Below, one piece after another: positions 26,892-35,373 of a stretch of 64,000 nucleotides of DNA (position 1 is the stretch's first letter; each line of letters starts with the position of its first letter). The position numbers were made by a program, and so were the translations under genes. The stretch covers positions 1-64,000 of the forward strand of contig CAWFMO010000002.1 of the NCBI GenBank assembly GCA_963817065.1, in the 5' to 3' direction. The DNA comes from CAWFMO01 sp963817065 (GTDB taxonomy: Bacteria > Actinomycetota > Thermoleophilia > Solirubrobacterales > 70-9). Under the pieces are notes generated by a model. That model was not told where the DNA came from and made no database searches. It saw nothing but the letters and a program-made list of their open reading frames with translations.

Positions 26892-28832
26892 CTATTTAGC
26901 TTGTTTAGCCAGCCAGTTTACCAAATCAGCTCCCGCTTTTAAATTATCGTAAGAAGCAGGCAATTTTCTGCCATCTACATATTCGTTATAGAGCCAAGGA
27001 TCACCAATTACGAAAACCGTTCCCTTTCCCAGTTTGGTTACTGACATTACATCTGCGCCATCTTTATCTTTTAAGATGGATTTGGCAGGTGTTGAAAGCT
27101 TCAAACTGCTGTATTCTTTGATGAACAAATTGGTGGCATTTTTAAAAATCTCATTTCCGGTAGGCACCACAACCTTAGCGGTTTCGAAATTGGCGGCCAC
27201 AGGAACTGTTCCCTTAGTATCGCCATTAAAAAATACCCCAAACTTAGCAGCCAGCTCATTAAAATGCGTCAGTTCTGAGTTTGGTGCATCGTTGGCCATC
27301 AATACCAAGACCCCTCCTGCTTTTACCCATTCAGTAATGTGATTGATATCGGTAGCAGAAACAAAATTTGGTTTCGGATTTTCCTTCTCAAAATCTGGGT
27401 CTACAATAATATATACCGAAGCTCCCTTTAAATTTGATGCAGTTGGCGCTTGGTATAAAGTATTGGTTTTGAAGCCTGTATTATTGAACAGATCGCCCCA
27501 AAATGAGAAGCCCCCATTTGCACGTTCCTGCCATTTATAATGCCATGAAATAGTGTTACCACTTTGATCTATCCTGGTTTCGTTGTTAAAGTAAGAATCG
27601 AGCAATACCGTTTTCCCAGCGCCAGATTTGGGCAACTCGGCAATTTCCATTTCGTTAGCGGCCAATAAAAAGGCACCTACACCCTTGGCATCGTTGGTTA
27701 CCACTTTTTCGCTTAAATAATAGGCGTAACTGCCATCACGATAGGGTTTCCCACCTAAACCAGATACACTCACCGTTCCTTTTAAATTTACCTTATCATC
27801 ACCTATGTATTCAACAAATTCCTTCTGAATGCCATTATAACCTTTTTTTGCTGATGCTAAATAAGAAGATGGCAAATAGCCCATACGTACCCCTTTTGCA
27901 AAGGTATAAACGAACATGTTTGATGCTGAAGCTTCGTGATAATTGCCTTTACCCTGTGGCATATCTAAAATATCATACCATAATCCAGATTGTTGATCCT
28001 GGACTTTTAGTGAAGCAGCCGCAAAGCGATTTAGAATAGCTAATAATTCTTTGCGTTTTGGATGGTTTGATGGAAAATTATCCAGCACATCAACCAACGC
28101 CATACCGTACCATCCCATTGCCCTAGCCCAGAAATGTGGCGATGTGCCAGTGGTTTGATTGGCCCATTTTTCGGTTTTAAATTCATCGTAACCATGATAT
28201 AATAAACCAGTTTTGGCATCTCTGGCATTTTTTTCCATCCAAATGAACTGATTGGCGATGTCGTCAAACGCTTTGTCGTTTTTAATTAGCGCTGCGTATT
28301 CTGCATAAAAGGGCTCGCCCATGTATAAACCATCAAGCCACATCTGATTAGGGTAAATCTTTTTATGCCAAAACCCGCCCTCTTTGGTACGCGGTTGCTG
28401 TTGAAGCTGATCCCATAAGAGCGTAGCCGCTTTAAAATATTTTGGCTGACCGGTAACTTTATAGAGCGTTAGCAGTGTACGGCCATTCTTTACATTATCG
28501 ATATTGAAATCAGTAGCTTTATAATTGTTGATCGTACCTTCTTTTGAAAGATAAGAATCCATGCTTTTTTGCATTGCTTTAAAATAGCGGGCATCTCCAG
28601 TTTTTTTCCAAACTGCATCAAAACCTTCATAAATTACACCGAGGTCGTACGACCATTTTGCTGGCTTAAAACTTGATGATGCGTGGTAGTATCATCCCAA
28701 ACTGCCATAATGGTGGCGGCCATGCTGTTGAGATAATGGACTAGTTGCGGCATACTGAGTTTGTGCGTTGACCTGAAAGGTTAATGCTAAAAAAAATAGG
28801 CTTGTTACGTACTTAAAAAATGATTTCTTCAT
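26892..28832 (-). CDS. GH88/GH105 unsaturated rhamnogalacturonyl hydrolase fused to DUF4350
   Basis: About 646 residues from the ATG at 28832. The signal peptide is MKKSFFKYVTSLFFLALTFQ. Two indels (about 28725 and 28683) must be fixed to join ATIMAVWDD to KPAKWSYDLGVIYEGFDAVW and the rest. The (alpha/alpha)6 barrel has KIYPNQMWLDGLYMGEPFYAEYA, SPHFWARAMGWYGMALVDVLD and QQSGLWYDILDMPQGKGN. From about residue 370 a second domain appears (SVYIIVDPDFEKENP, EWVKAGGVLVLMANDAPNS, KGTVFVIGDPWLYNEY), the DUF4350/class I amidotransferase-like fold. GH105 removes the unsaturated uronate from lyase products. The role of the DUF4350 part is unknown. It lies one base after the GH28 stop. Confidence 0.87.
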
Positions 28833-28833
28833 G

Positions 28834-30508
28834 TTATTTATTGATCTGCAATGATTTTTCATCCGCTCCTTCCTGAAATTCGGCTTTAACCTTAGCTTTT
28901 GAGCTATCAAGGCCCCAAGTTTTTATGGCACTATTTCTGTCTCCGCTAATGCGGAAAAGTAATGGAGCAGCATTATAATTTATGTTGTTTAAGTTGATGT
29001 TATTTCCATTTTGGATATTGATCAATGGATTTGCATTACCCACCATCAAATTTACATTTTTTAGATTTACATTTTTTGCTTCTTGCAGGTCGATGCCTTC
29101 TTTGGCCTTGATACTTAGATTTTCGATTGTAATATTACTGATGCTCAGCTCTGGAAGACCCCTGATAAAAATAGCTTTGGACGCACCATCACAAACAATG
29201 TCTTGGATATGAAAATCCCTGAATATTGGTGTTTCTTCTGTAACAGGCAATAATTCTACCTTAGGAGCAGCTCTTTTTTCTCCTTTTAAAGGAACTGGAT
29301 CAACAGCTGCATAATACATATCGAATAAAATGGCTTCTCCGATAATGTCTTTCATGTTGATGTTTTTCACATAGATCTTTTCTACTATCCCACCCCTTCC
29401 ACGTGTTGTTTTAAAACGAAGACCAATATCGGTACCAATAAATGAGCAATCGGATACAAAGATATTTTTGGCACCACCAGACATTTCACTGCCGATTACA
29501 AATCCGCCATGCGCATGATAAACGGTACTATTTCTGATAATTACATTTTCTGTTGGCATTCCACGTTTTCTCCCAGCGGCATCGCGGCCAGATTTGATGC
29601 AGATGCCATCATCGCCTACATCAAAAGTACTGCCTTCTATCAGTACATTTTTACAGGATTCGATGTCAATTCCATCGCCATTCTGCGCATACCAAGGGTT
29701 TTTCGCATACACATTTCTAACGGTCAGGTCTTCACACATCAGTGGATGAAGGTTCCATGCAGGTGAATTTTGAAAAGTTATTCCTTCTAATAAAATCCTT
29801 TTGCATGAGGTAAGTACCAATAAATTCGGACGTAAAAAATCTTTGATCGAATGATAAAATTCTGGGGTTTTATCACCAGTAATTTCTCCAGGATTTTTCA
29901 TTTTAGATGCCTTTAAACGTTTTTTCAGATGGGTACCAGGTTTTCTTATCATCGCTTAACAAACCACCTGAAGCTACTAATGTTGTCCATTGTGTTTCTG
30001 TTAGCTTATCTTTTTTTACCATTCGCCAGGCATCCCCAGCTCCATCAATAATACCTTGGCCTGTAATGGCAATGTTTTGTTGCTTTGTAGCCCATAGGGG
30101 CGATTGGTTACGCATTTGCGGCAAACCTTCCCAATTACTCGCTACTAATGAATATTGGTCAAAATCTTTGGTAAATTGTAGAATGGCATTGGCCTGTAAA
30201 TGCAGGTTTACATTGCTTTTTAATTCGATCGGACCAGTTAACCACATCCCTTTAGGCACTAAAACAACACCGCCACCCTTTTTATTACAGGCTATAATGG
30301 CATCGTTAATGCTTTTCGTATTTAAGGTAAGCCCATCGCTCTTAGCACCAAATTTGATGATATTAAATGTGTCTTTTTTAAAAGATGTTTTGGCAATAAC
30401 AGGTAAATTGTTAAAACTATAAGCAGGTTTAATACCTGCTTGCGAATAGGATAGAAGGGAAATAGTAGCTAAAAAGAACGCAATGACAGCTGTTGCAATT
30501 TTTTTCAT
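28834..30508 (-). CDS. GH28 polygalacturonase, homopolymer frameshift
   Basis: About 558 residues from the ATG at 30508; the signal peptide is MKKIATAVIAFFLATISLLS. Right-handed beta-helix with the GH28 catalytic set: NGDGIDIESCKNV, DDGICIKSGRD (catalytic Asp pair), HGGFVIGSEMSGG (His) and RFKTTRGRGG (R-x-K). The frames part in a run of six A on the coding strand at 29921-29927; removing one A joins YPSEK to RLKASKMKNPGE. A homopolymer error is the likely cause. It hydrolyses alpha-1,4-galacturonan, presumably in the periplasm. The upstream spacer (30509-30769) has a candidate operator and two repeat arrays. Confidence 0.9.
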
Positions 30509-30592
30509 TTCGCGAATATGGTTTATATTTCGGTTTGTAATAACAAGTCTACACAGTTTTGAGGCCAATTGAAACTAAATGGGTTAAAATAA

Positions 30593-30608
30593 GTGTGCAA
30601 TCGTTACC
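30593..30608 (-). promoter_or_regulatory. Candidate operator upstream of GH28
   Basis: GTGTGCAATCGTTACC, sharing 11 of 14 core positions with the uxaB-upstream site (GCGCAATCGTTCCC). It sits 85-100 bases upstream of the GH28 start. Confidence 0.45.
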
Positions 30609-30615
30609 AACTGGG

Positions 30616-30643
30616 GAGTTTGCAGTTTGGAATTTGCAGTTTT
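30616..30643. repeat. 7-bp-period array
   Basis: Four blocks: GAGTTTG, CAGTTTG, GAATTTG and CAGTTTT, just beyond the candidate operator. Confidence 0.7.
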
Positions 30644-30704
30644 GGATGCTTACCGATAAAATTTTAACTACACTTCTCAGTTAATTACACGATGATTGGC
30701 CATG

Positions 30705-30744
30705 CATCCAAAACATTCCAACATTTTAACCTTACAACCCTACA
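30705..30744. repeat. 8-bp-period array
   Basis: Five blocks: CATCCAAA, ACATTCCA, ACATTTTA, ACCTTACA and ACCCTACA, ending 25 bases before the GH43 stop codon. Confidence 0.65.
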
Positions 30745-30769
30745 ACGTCATAGGTGTTAACTTCAAACG

Positions 30770-32380
30770 CTATTGCGCTAGCCTAAACCAATCTACATCT
30801 ACATAGCCTAAATCATTCGTTTGCTGCTCTCTAATGCAAAATAGGCCTACTTTAGCACCTATCCATTTACCGGGCTCGGCCTGGAAGATTTCATTTACAT
30901 TGGTAAAATTATGGCCATCAATACTGTAACTAAATTGACAACTTGCACCGGTACTCACTTTAACACGAAGAAATATTTCTTGTCCACTCAATTTCATTAA
31001 AATCTGCTCATTTTCTGTTTTGCCTTTTTCTGCATTTTTACAAGTGCCATAGACAAGGTAAACACCATCTTTTTTACTTTTTAGTGCAATGTTTGCATAG
31101 CTCAATCCGGCTATGATCAGCCCTGCTTTTTCATTTTCCAATTTTAGATTTGGCATGAAAACGAGTTTCGTGGTTACTGTAAATTTTTCTGTTGGAAATT
31201 TTTGCAGTAGCAGATTGGGTACATCCCACAGGTTTTTAGCGCTGTCAGGCATTTTCGCCGAATATAATCTTAAAACTCCTTTTGCTGGATTTAAAAATAA
31301 CCATGTCGCCATCGGGTTTGCCTGCCATTGCCACTGCAAGCTTAAATTTGCGCCATTAAACTCATCACTTTCTAAAGGCGCTGAGTTTACTGTTGGTTTT
31401 GTAACTGATGGTTTTTGATAAGTTAAAACTGGTTCCCCTACTCCGTCGCCATCAGCATCGATGCCAATAACCGGCCAGTTGTTCCTCCACTTCATGGGCT
31501 GTAAATGTAACACCCTTCCATAGGCGCCTTTGTCTTGGAAATGCAAGAACCAATCTTCTCCTGTAGTGGTGTTCACCCAAGCACCTTGATGTGGACCATT
31601 AATAGGTGATTTTCCTTGGTCCATAACCACTTTTCGCTCATAGGGGCCATACACATGCTTTGATCGTAATGCCAATTGCCACCCAGTTGCTACTCCACCT
31701 GCAGGGGCAAAAATGTAATAATAACCATTGCGCTTATACAATTTTGGACCTTCAATAGTGGGATCTAATTCATGTCCATCGTAAACTAATTTGCCCTCAT
31801 CGATAACCTTATCACCAGATAAATTCAATCTTTTAATTACGATGATACTTTTTATTCCCGCCCTGCTTCCTGCATAGGCATGAGCCAGGTAAACTTTCCC
31901 ATCTTCATCCCAGAGCGGACAGGGATCAATTAAGCCTTTACCTGCTTCTACTAAGATTGGATCAGACCATGGTCCTGCTGGATTTTTAGCTTTAGTGAGG
32001 TAAATCCCGAAATCTGGATCTGGATAATAGATATAAAATTCGTTTTGATGAAAACGAATAGCTGGAGCCCAAACGCCATTGCCATGTTGGGTTTTGGCAA
32101 AATGGGCAAATGGAGGCTGCCTTTTTAACGCATGGCCAATGAGTGTCCAATTCACGAGATCCCTTGAATGTAAGATTGGTAGGCCTGGAACAGCGTCAAA
32201 GCTAGATGCTGTAAGGTAAAAATCGTCGCCAACCCTAACTACATCTGGATCAGAATAGTCTGCATCGATTACCGGATTTTTATATTTTCCATTGCCCAGA
32301 TCTGGAACCCAAGTTTTTGAAATTTGAGCTGAAGCTGAAAATGAAATGATAAAGAATAAAGCAATAATTTGTATTCTCAT
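30770..32380 (-). CDS. Glycoside hydrolase family 43 with C-terminal beta-sandwich
   Basis: 536 residues; the signal peptide is MRIQIIALFFIISFSASAQ. The five-bladed propeller has the catalytic base Asp in NPVIDADYSDPDVVRVGDDFY, a pKa-modulating Asp in CPLWDEDGKVYLAHA and the acid Glu in DPTIEGPKLYKRNGYYYIFA. The C-terminal 200 residues (FNGANLSLQWQWQANP, AGLIIAGLSYANIALK) form a concanavalin-like domain common in GH43 xylosidase/arabinosidase members. The likely substrates are arabinan or arabinogalactan side chains of pectin; subfamily cannot be fixed by eye. Confidence 0.88.
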   Translation of the reverse strand: MRIQIIALFFIISFSASAQISKTWVPDLGNGKYKNPVIDADYSDPDVVRVGDDFYLTASSFDAVPGLPILHSRDLVNWTLIGHALKRQPPFAHFAKTQHGNGVWAPAIRFHQNEFYIYYPDPDFGIYLTKAKNPAGPWSDPILVEAGKGLIDPCPLWDEDGKVYLAHAYAGSRAGIKSIIVIKRLNLSGDKVIDEGKLVYDGHELDPTIEGPKLYKRNGYYYIFAPAGGVATGWQLALRSKHVYGPYERKVVMDQGKSPINGPHQGAWVNTTTGEDWFLHFQDKGAYGRVLHLQPMKWRNNWPVIGIDADGDGVGEPVLTYQKPSVTKPTVNSAPLESDEFNGANLSLQWQWQANPMATWLFLNPAKGVLRLYSAKMPDSAKNLWDVPNLLLQKFPTEKFTVTTKLVFMPNLKLENEKAGLIIAGLSYANIALKSKKDGVYLVYGTCKNAEKGKTENEQILMKLSGQEIFLRVKVSTGASCQFSYSIDGHNFTNVNEIFQAEPGKWIGAKVGLFCIREQQTNDLGYVDVDWFRLAQ

Positions 32381-32483
32381 AAATGTATGTTTAGCCGCAT
32401 ATAGGTTAACTACTGAAATCCTTCCCCGAATGTTCTGGGAAAGGCGCAGGATCGAGATGATAGGGAAGCGAACACCTCGCCCA

Positions 32484-32501
32484 CCTCTCCTGAAGGAGAG
32501 G
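32484..32501. repeat. Dispersed hairpin (CCTCTCC/GGAGAGG)
   Basis: Perfect 7-bp stem CCTCTCC-TGAA-GGAGAGG just after the pectinesterase stop. This sequence type is a common dispersed palindrome in Bacteroidota and could also help terminate the upstream genes, although no T-run follows on the minus strand. Confidence 0.5.
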
Positions 32502-32503
32502 GG

Positions 32504-33526
32504 CTACTCATCTCGAGGGTTCCAACCTCTAAAAATTTTGTCCAACGTATATTCTTTTAAGGCAGCCTCCGCTAATTGATGTGACCATGGTACTCTTGTT
32601 TTTGGACTTGCACCAGCGCCCTTACTTTGATATTCGGCATAAAAAGCTGTTTTTTCATTGGTTTCTTTACTCCAATTGTGCCATCCTTCTGACTTGATCA
32701 TTTTACCCAAGTTACAGTTTATGAATACTGTCTTGGCATAGGGGCGCCAGGGCCGGCCCAAATAATAAGAATTTTCGGGTGCATCGCCAACAATGCTGCT
32801 ATTGATAAAAACATACCCATATTTCACGGTATCAGGGGTTGATGCAGCTGCAATATAGCCTCCTTTTTTACAAAAAATCTCACATTCATCGAATACCGCT
32901 GTGGAAGCGCCAAAAATAAAGTCTACTGTTCCTTCAATATAACAGCTGTAATAATATTGCCTACTTCCAGCACCATAAGTATATAAAGTATCCTGAAAGC
33001 CCAACATTCTACAATTCACAAATTTAGCTTGATCTCCAGCTACGAATAATGCTACGGCTTGACCTACTGGACCTGCTGTGTTTTGAAATGTAATATTTTC
33101 TGCAGAAAATAATGGGCCATAGATATAAATGCTAGCCGACCCGGATGTACCAATATCTTCCCCATATTTATTCTTTCTTTGCGCCCAGTCATCGTAGGTT
33201 AAGATTGTTTTTTCGATGCTTTCTCCAATTATTTTAACCCTTTGTTTAGATGCCGAGAGATTCAGTTTCTCTTTATAAATGCCATTTTTTATGAAAATTG
33301 TAGTAGTTACTTTTCTAAAATCTGGAACAGCATTAAATGCCTCCTGAACTGTTTTGAAGTTACCGGATCCATCTTGTGCAACGATTAAATCATATTGGGT
33401 AGCGCGTAGTGCGTAGTGCGTATTGAGATTGGATGCAAAGCGATTGGCATAAAGTGTTTGAGGCGAAAATGCGCCAACAATTAAACAATTTAACAATAAA
33501 AACAATCTTTTAAAATCTCTCATCAT
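32504..33526 (-). CDS. Pectinesterase (CE8), copy 1
   Basis: 340 residues with a signal peptide. Right-handed beta-helix with the CE8 set: GPVGQAVALFVAGDQAKF (first Gln), CRMLGFQDTLYTYG (Gln-Asp), EGTVDFIFGASTAVFDEC (catalytic Asp) and YYLGRPWRPYAKTVF (Arg, Trp). It removes methyl esters from homogalacturonan, opening it to PL10 and GH28. The linker between signal and mature domain (NTHYALRATQY) is encoded by a 7-bp-period array at 33394-33428. The start overlaps the stop of the CE12 gene by one base. Confidence 0.93.
   Translation of the reverse strand: MMRDFKRLFLLLNCLIVGAFSPQTLYANRFASNLNTHYALRATQYDLIVAQDGSGNFKTVQEAFNAVPDFRKVTTTIFIKNGIYKEKLNLSASKQRVKIIGESIEKTILTYDDWAQRKNKYGEDIGTSGSASIYIYGPLFSAENITFQNTAGPVGQAVALFVAGDQAKFVNCRMLGFQDTLYTYGAGSRQYYYSCYIEGTVDFIFGASTAVFDECEIFCKKGGYIAAASTPDTVKYGYVFINSSIVGDAPENSYYLGRPWRPYAKTVFINCNLGKMIKSEGWHNWSKETNEKTAFYAEYQSKGAGASPKTRVPWSHQLAEAALKEYTLDKIFRGWNPRDE
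33394..33428. repeat. 7-bp-period array inside the pectinesterase gene
   Basis: Five blocks: ATTGGGT, AGCGCGT, AGTGCGT, AGTGCGT and ATTGAGA. It shares GTATTGAGAT with arrays at 13000 and 20319. It encodes the poorly conserved linker after the signal peptide. Confidence 0.75.
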
Positions 33527-34302
33527 TATAATTTTTGCATGGTGTTAAACACTAATTGCGCAACCACTATAGCACCTGCTTTTTGAAAATGGGTGTTGTC
33601 TTTTTGTCCTTCAGGATAGCCGTGATAAAGTCCTTTCTCAAAATTCATGAAATATTTGGAGGTTACCTCAGCCTGACCTTTTGCTGTAAAAGCATCGATA
33701 GAAAGTTGAGTAAGATCTATCAATTTAACATTTAGTTCTTTGGCCACTTCTTTTACGGCATTGGGATATTCGCCATGAACATTATTCAATTTCCCATCTT
33801 TCCAGGGATAATTTCTATTCACAGGGGTAATGAGGATAGGGATTGCTCCTTTTTCTCGCGATTGGTTTACGTATAACCGCAAATATTCTTTATAACCAAC
33901 AAGGTTCACATAACGTTCTGGTTTATCGACAGCAGCATCATTATGTCCAAATTGGATCATCACGAGATCATCTTTTTTTAATTCTTTATAAATTGCTGCC
34001 CATCTACCCTCTTCAAAGAAAGTGCGGGTACTTCTTCCCCCCTTTGCTCTATCATCGATAATAACGCTATCCGTTTTGAGGAGATTTTTAACTTTAACTA
34101 GGCTATCTTTCTTAAAAAAAGATTGAAAAACCTGCCCCCAACCATTTAATGGAAATTTTTTTTCCATATAGCCAGAATCCATTGTGTAATCGGCAACGGT
34201 CGAATCACCAATCAGAAAAATATGAACTGGATTTTTCGCTGGTTTAAAGGCGAAAAAAGAAAGAATTGCAAGGAGGAAAATTGATTTAACTAAGTGTTTC
34301 AT
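33526..34302 (-). CDS. Rhamnogalacturonan acetylesterase (CE12, SGNH fold)
   Basis: 258 residues; the signal peptide is MKHLVKSIFLLAILSFFAF. SGNH blocks are complete: IFLIGDSTVADYTMD (nucleophile Ser), DRAKGGRSTRTFFEEGRW (Gly), MIQFGHNDAAVDKP (Asn) and KDNTHFQKAGA (Asp/His). It deacetylates rhamnogalacturonan I backbone. It lies between the pectinesterase and a second CE12-like gene. Confidence 0.92.
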   Translation of the reverse strand: MKHLVKSIFLLAILSFFAFKPAKNPVHIFLIGDSTVADYTMDSGYMEKKFPLNGWGQVFQSFFKKDSLVKVKNLLKTDSVIIDDRAKGGRSTRTFFEEGRWAAIYKELKKDDLVMIQFGHNDAAVDKPERYVNLVGYKEYLRLYVNQSREKGAIPILITPVNRNYPWKDGKLNNVHGEYPNAVKEVAKELNVKLIDLTQLSIDAFTAKGQAEVTSKYFMNFEKGLYHGYPEGQKDNTHFQKAGAIVVAQLVFNTMQKL

Positions 34303-34330
34303 ATATTGTATTGAAGAAATGACAAATCGA

Positions 34331-35065
34331 CTATTTTCGAAGTAAATGTTTCGCTAAATCAGTTTTCGATTCCCTAATTCCTTCAGCTACTAACCCTGCA
34401 ACTATTTTTGCGCCTTCCGGACTTAAATGCGTATCATCCTTTTTGCCTGTGGGATAATTTATATGACCAAAATCGACATGGTTAAACAACTTGATAGAAG
34501 GTTTATCGCCCAAATCAACCAACAGTTTTTCGGTTTTACGGTGCATATCTATGAGTGGGATATGCAGCAAATCCGCCAATTTTCTCACAACATCTGGGTA
34601 ACCAAGATGCGTGTCTTTAAAAACACCATTCTTAAAGCTACGACGCATAATTGGTGTCATTAAAATTGGATGAGCTTTTTTGGCTTGTGTCTCCTGAACA
34701 AATCTAATCAGGTTGTTTTTATAATCGATTAAAGAAGTCCCTACTTCAGGTTTATCAATTTTTTCATCGTTATGACCAAATTCTATCAGCACATAATCTC
34801 CAGCTTTTAAAGTTGTTAGGATTGCTTCCCACCTTTTTTCTTTTAAAAAAGATTTGGTACTCCTGCCATTCAGCGCCCGATTGTCAACCTTTACTTCCTG
34901 ATCGAAAAAAGAGCCAAGTTCCATTCCCCAACCAGTTTCTGGAAATGCTTTTGCCTGTTTATTCGCCGCCGTAAAATCGCCAATAATATAAACAGTGATT
35001 TTTTCTTTGGTAAAAGTGACGGACAATAAAATGATGCCCAAACCTGCAATCCACTTTCTATACAT
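34331..35065 (-). CDS. CE12-like SGNH protein with Phe at the nucleophile position
   Basis: 244 residues, clearly a relative of the neighbouring CE12 enzyme. Block I reads TVYIIGDFTAANKQ, so the expected GDST is GDFT: codon TTT replaces a Ser codon such as TCT. The other blocks are intact: DNRALNGRSTKSFLKEKRW, VLIEFGHNDEKIDKP and KDDTHLSPEGAKIV. Either this copy is catalytically dead and serves for binding, or one base is miscalled. N-terminal signal: MYRKWIAGLGIILLSVTF. Likely first gene of the unit that continues into the CE12, CE8 and GH43 genes. Confidence 0.85.
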   Translation of the reverse strand: MYRKWIAGLGIILLSVTFTKEKITVYIIGDFTAANKQAKAFPETGWGMELGSFFDQEVKVDNRALNGRSTKSFLKEKRWEAILTTLKAGDYVLIEFGHNDEKIDKPEVGTSLIDYKNNLIRFVQETQAKKAHPILMTPIMRRSFKNGVFKDTHLGYPDVVRKLADLLHIPLIDMHRKTEKLLVDLGDKPSIKLFNHVDFGHINYPTGKKDDTHLSPEGAKIVAGLVAEGIRESKTDLAKHLLRK

Positions 35066-35151
35066 GCTATATTTGATTTAAAACAGGCACTGGACCTATA
35101 TTTTGATAAAGCAAATTAGCCAAATTTAGCAGCAAACACATGGCTAAACCA

Positions 35152-35179
35152 CAAATATAATTGTGCAAACGATGCCAAA
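35152..35179 (-). promoter_or_regulatory. Candidate promoter and overlapping operator upstream of CE12-like gene
   Basis: On the minus strand a TATATTTG (35152-35159) fits the Bacteroidota -7 box TAnnTTTG. A TTTG at 35176-35179 fits -33 but with 16 rather than 19 spacer bases. Between them lies TTGTGCAAACGATGCC (35161-35176), the third copy of the operator-like motif. An operator inside the promoter would suit repression. Confidence 0.45.
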
Positions 35180-35182
35180 CCT

Positions 35183-35203
35183 CGTAGGTTTTAAAAACCT
35201 ACG
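35183..35203. repeat. Palindrome CGTAGGTTTT-A-AAAACCTACG
   Basis: Perfect 10-bp arms around one base. No T-run follows, and the type is common in Bacteroidota spacers, so it is more likely a dispersed palindrome than a terminator. Confidence 0.6.
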
Positions 35204-35232
35204 GGGCTTAATCTCGAGAATTCTGACCCGAT

Positions 35233-35274
35233 AGCCATCGGATCCAAGCCATGGGCCATGGACTATGAACCATC
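35233..35274. repeat. 7-bp-period array upstream of the TonB receptor
   Basis: Six blocks: AGCCATC, GGATCCA, AGCCATG, GGCCATG, GACTATG and AACCATC, between the divergent promoters of the CE12-like gene and the receptor. Confidence 0.75.
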
Positions 35275-35309
35275 AATCTTAACCTTATTTAAAATAATTC
35301 TAAATAAAT

Positions 35310-35340
35310 TTTGCATTTGTAAAAACAGCGGTTATATTTG
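35310..35340 (+). promoter_or_regulatory. Bacteroidota -33/-7 promoter of the TonB receptor
   Basis: TTTG (35310-35313), exactly 19 bases, then TATATTTG (35333-35340). This is a full match to the Bacteroidota primary sigma consensus TTTG-N19-TAnnTTTG. Transcription should start near 35347, giving a leader of about 27 bases before the ATG at 35374. Confidence 0.75.
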
Positions 35341-35373
35341 CCGCTGTTTATAATTAATCTAAATAAGAATAAG

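Noticed and set aside
28834..30508. GH28 as a true pseudogene or programmed frameshift
   Set aside because: The break is one extra A in a run of six, a typical sequencing error, and both halves are fully conserved.
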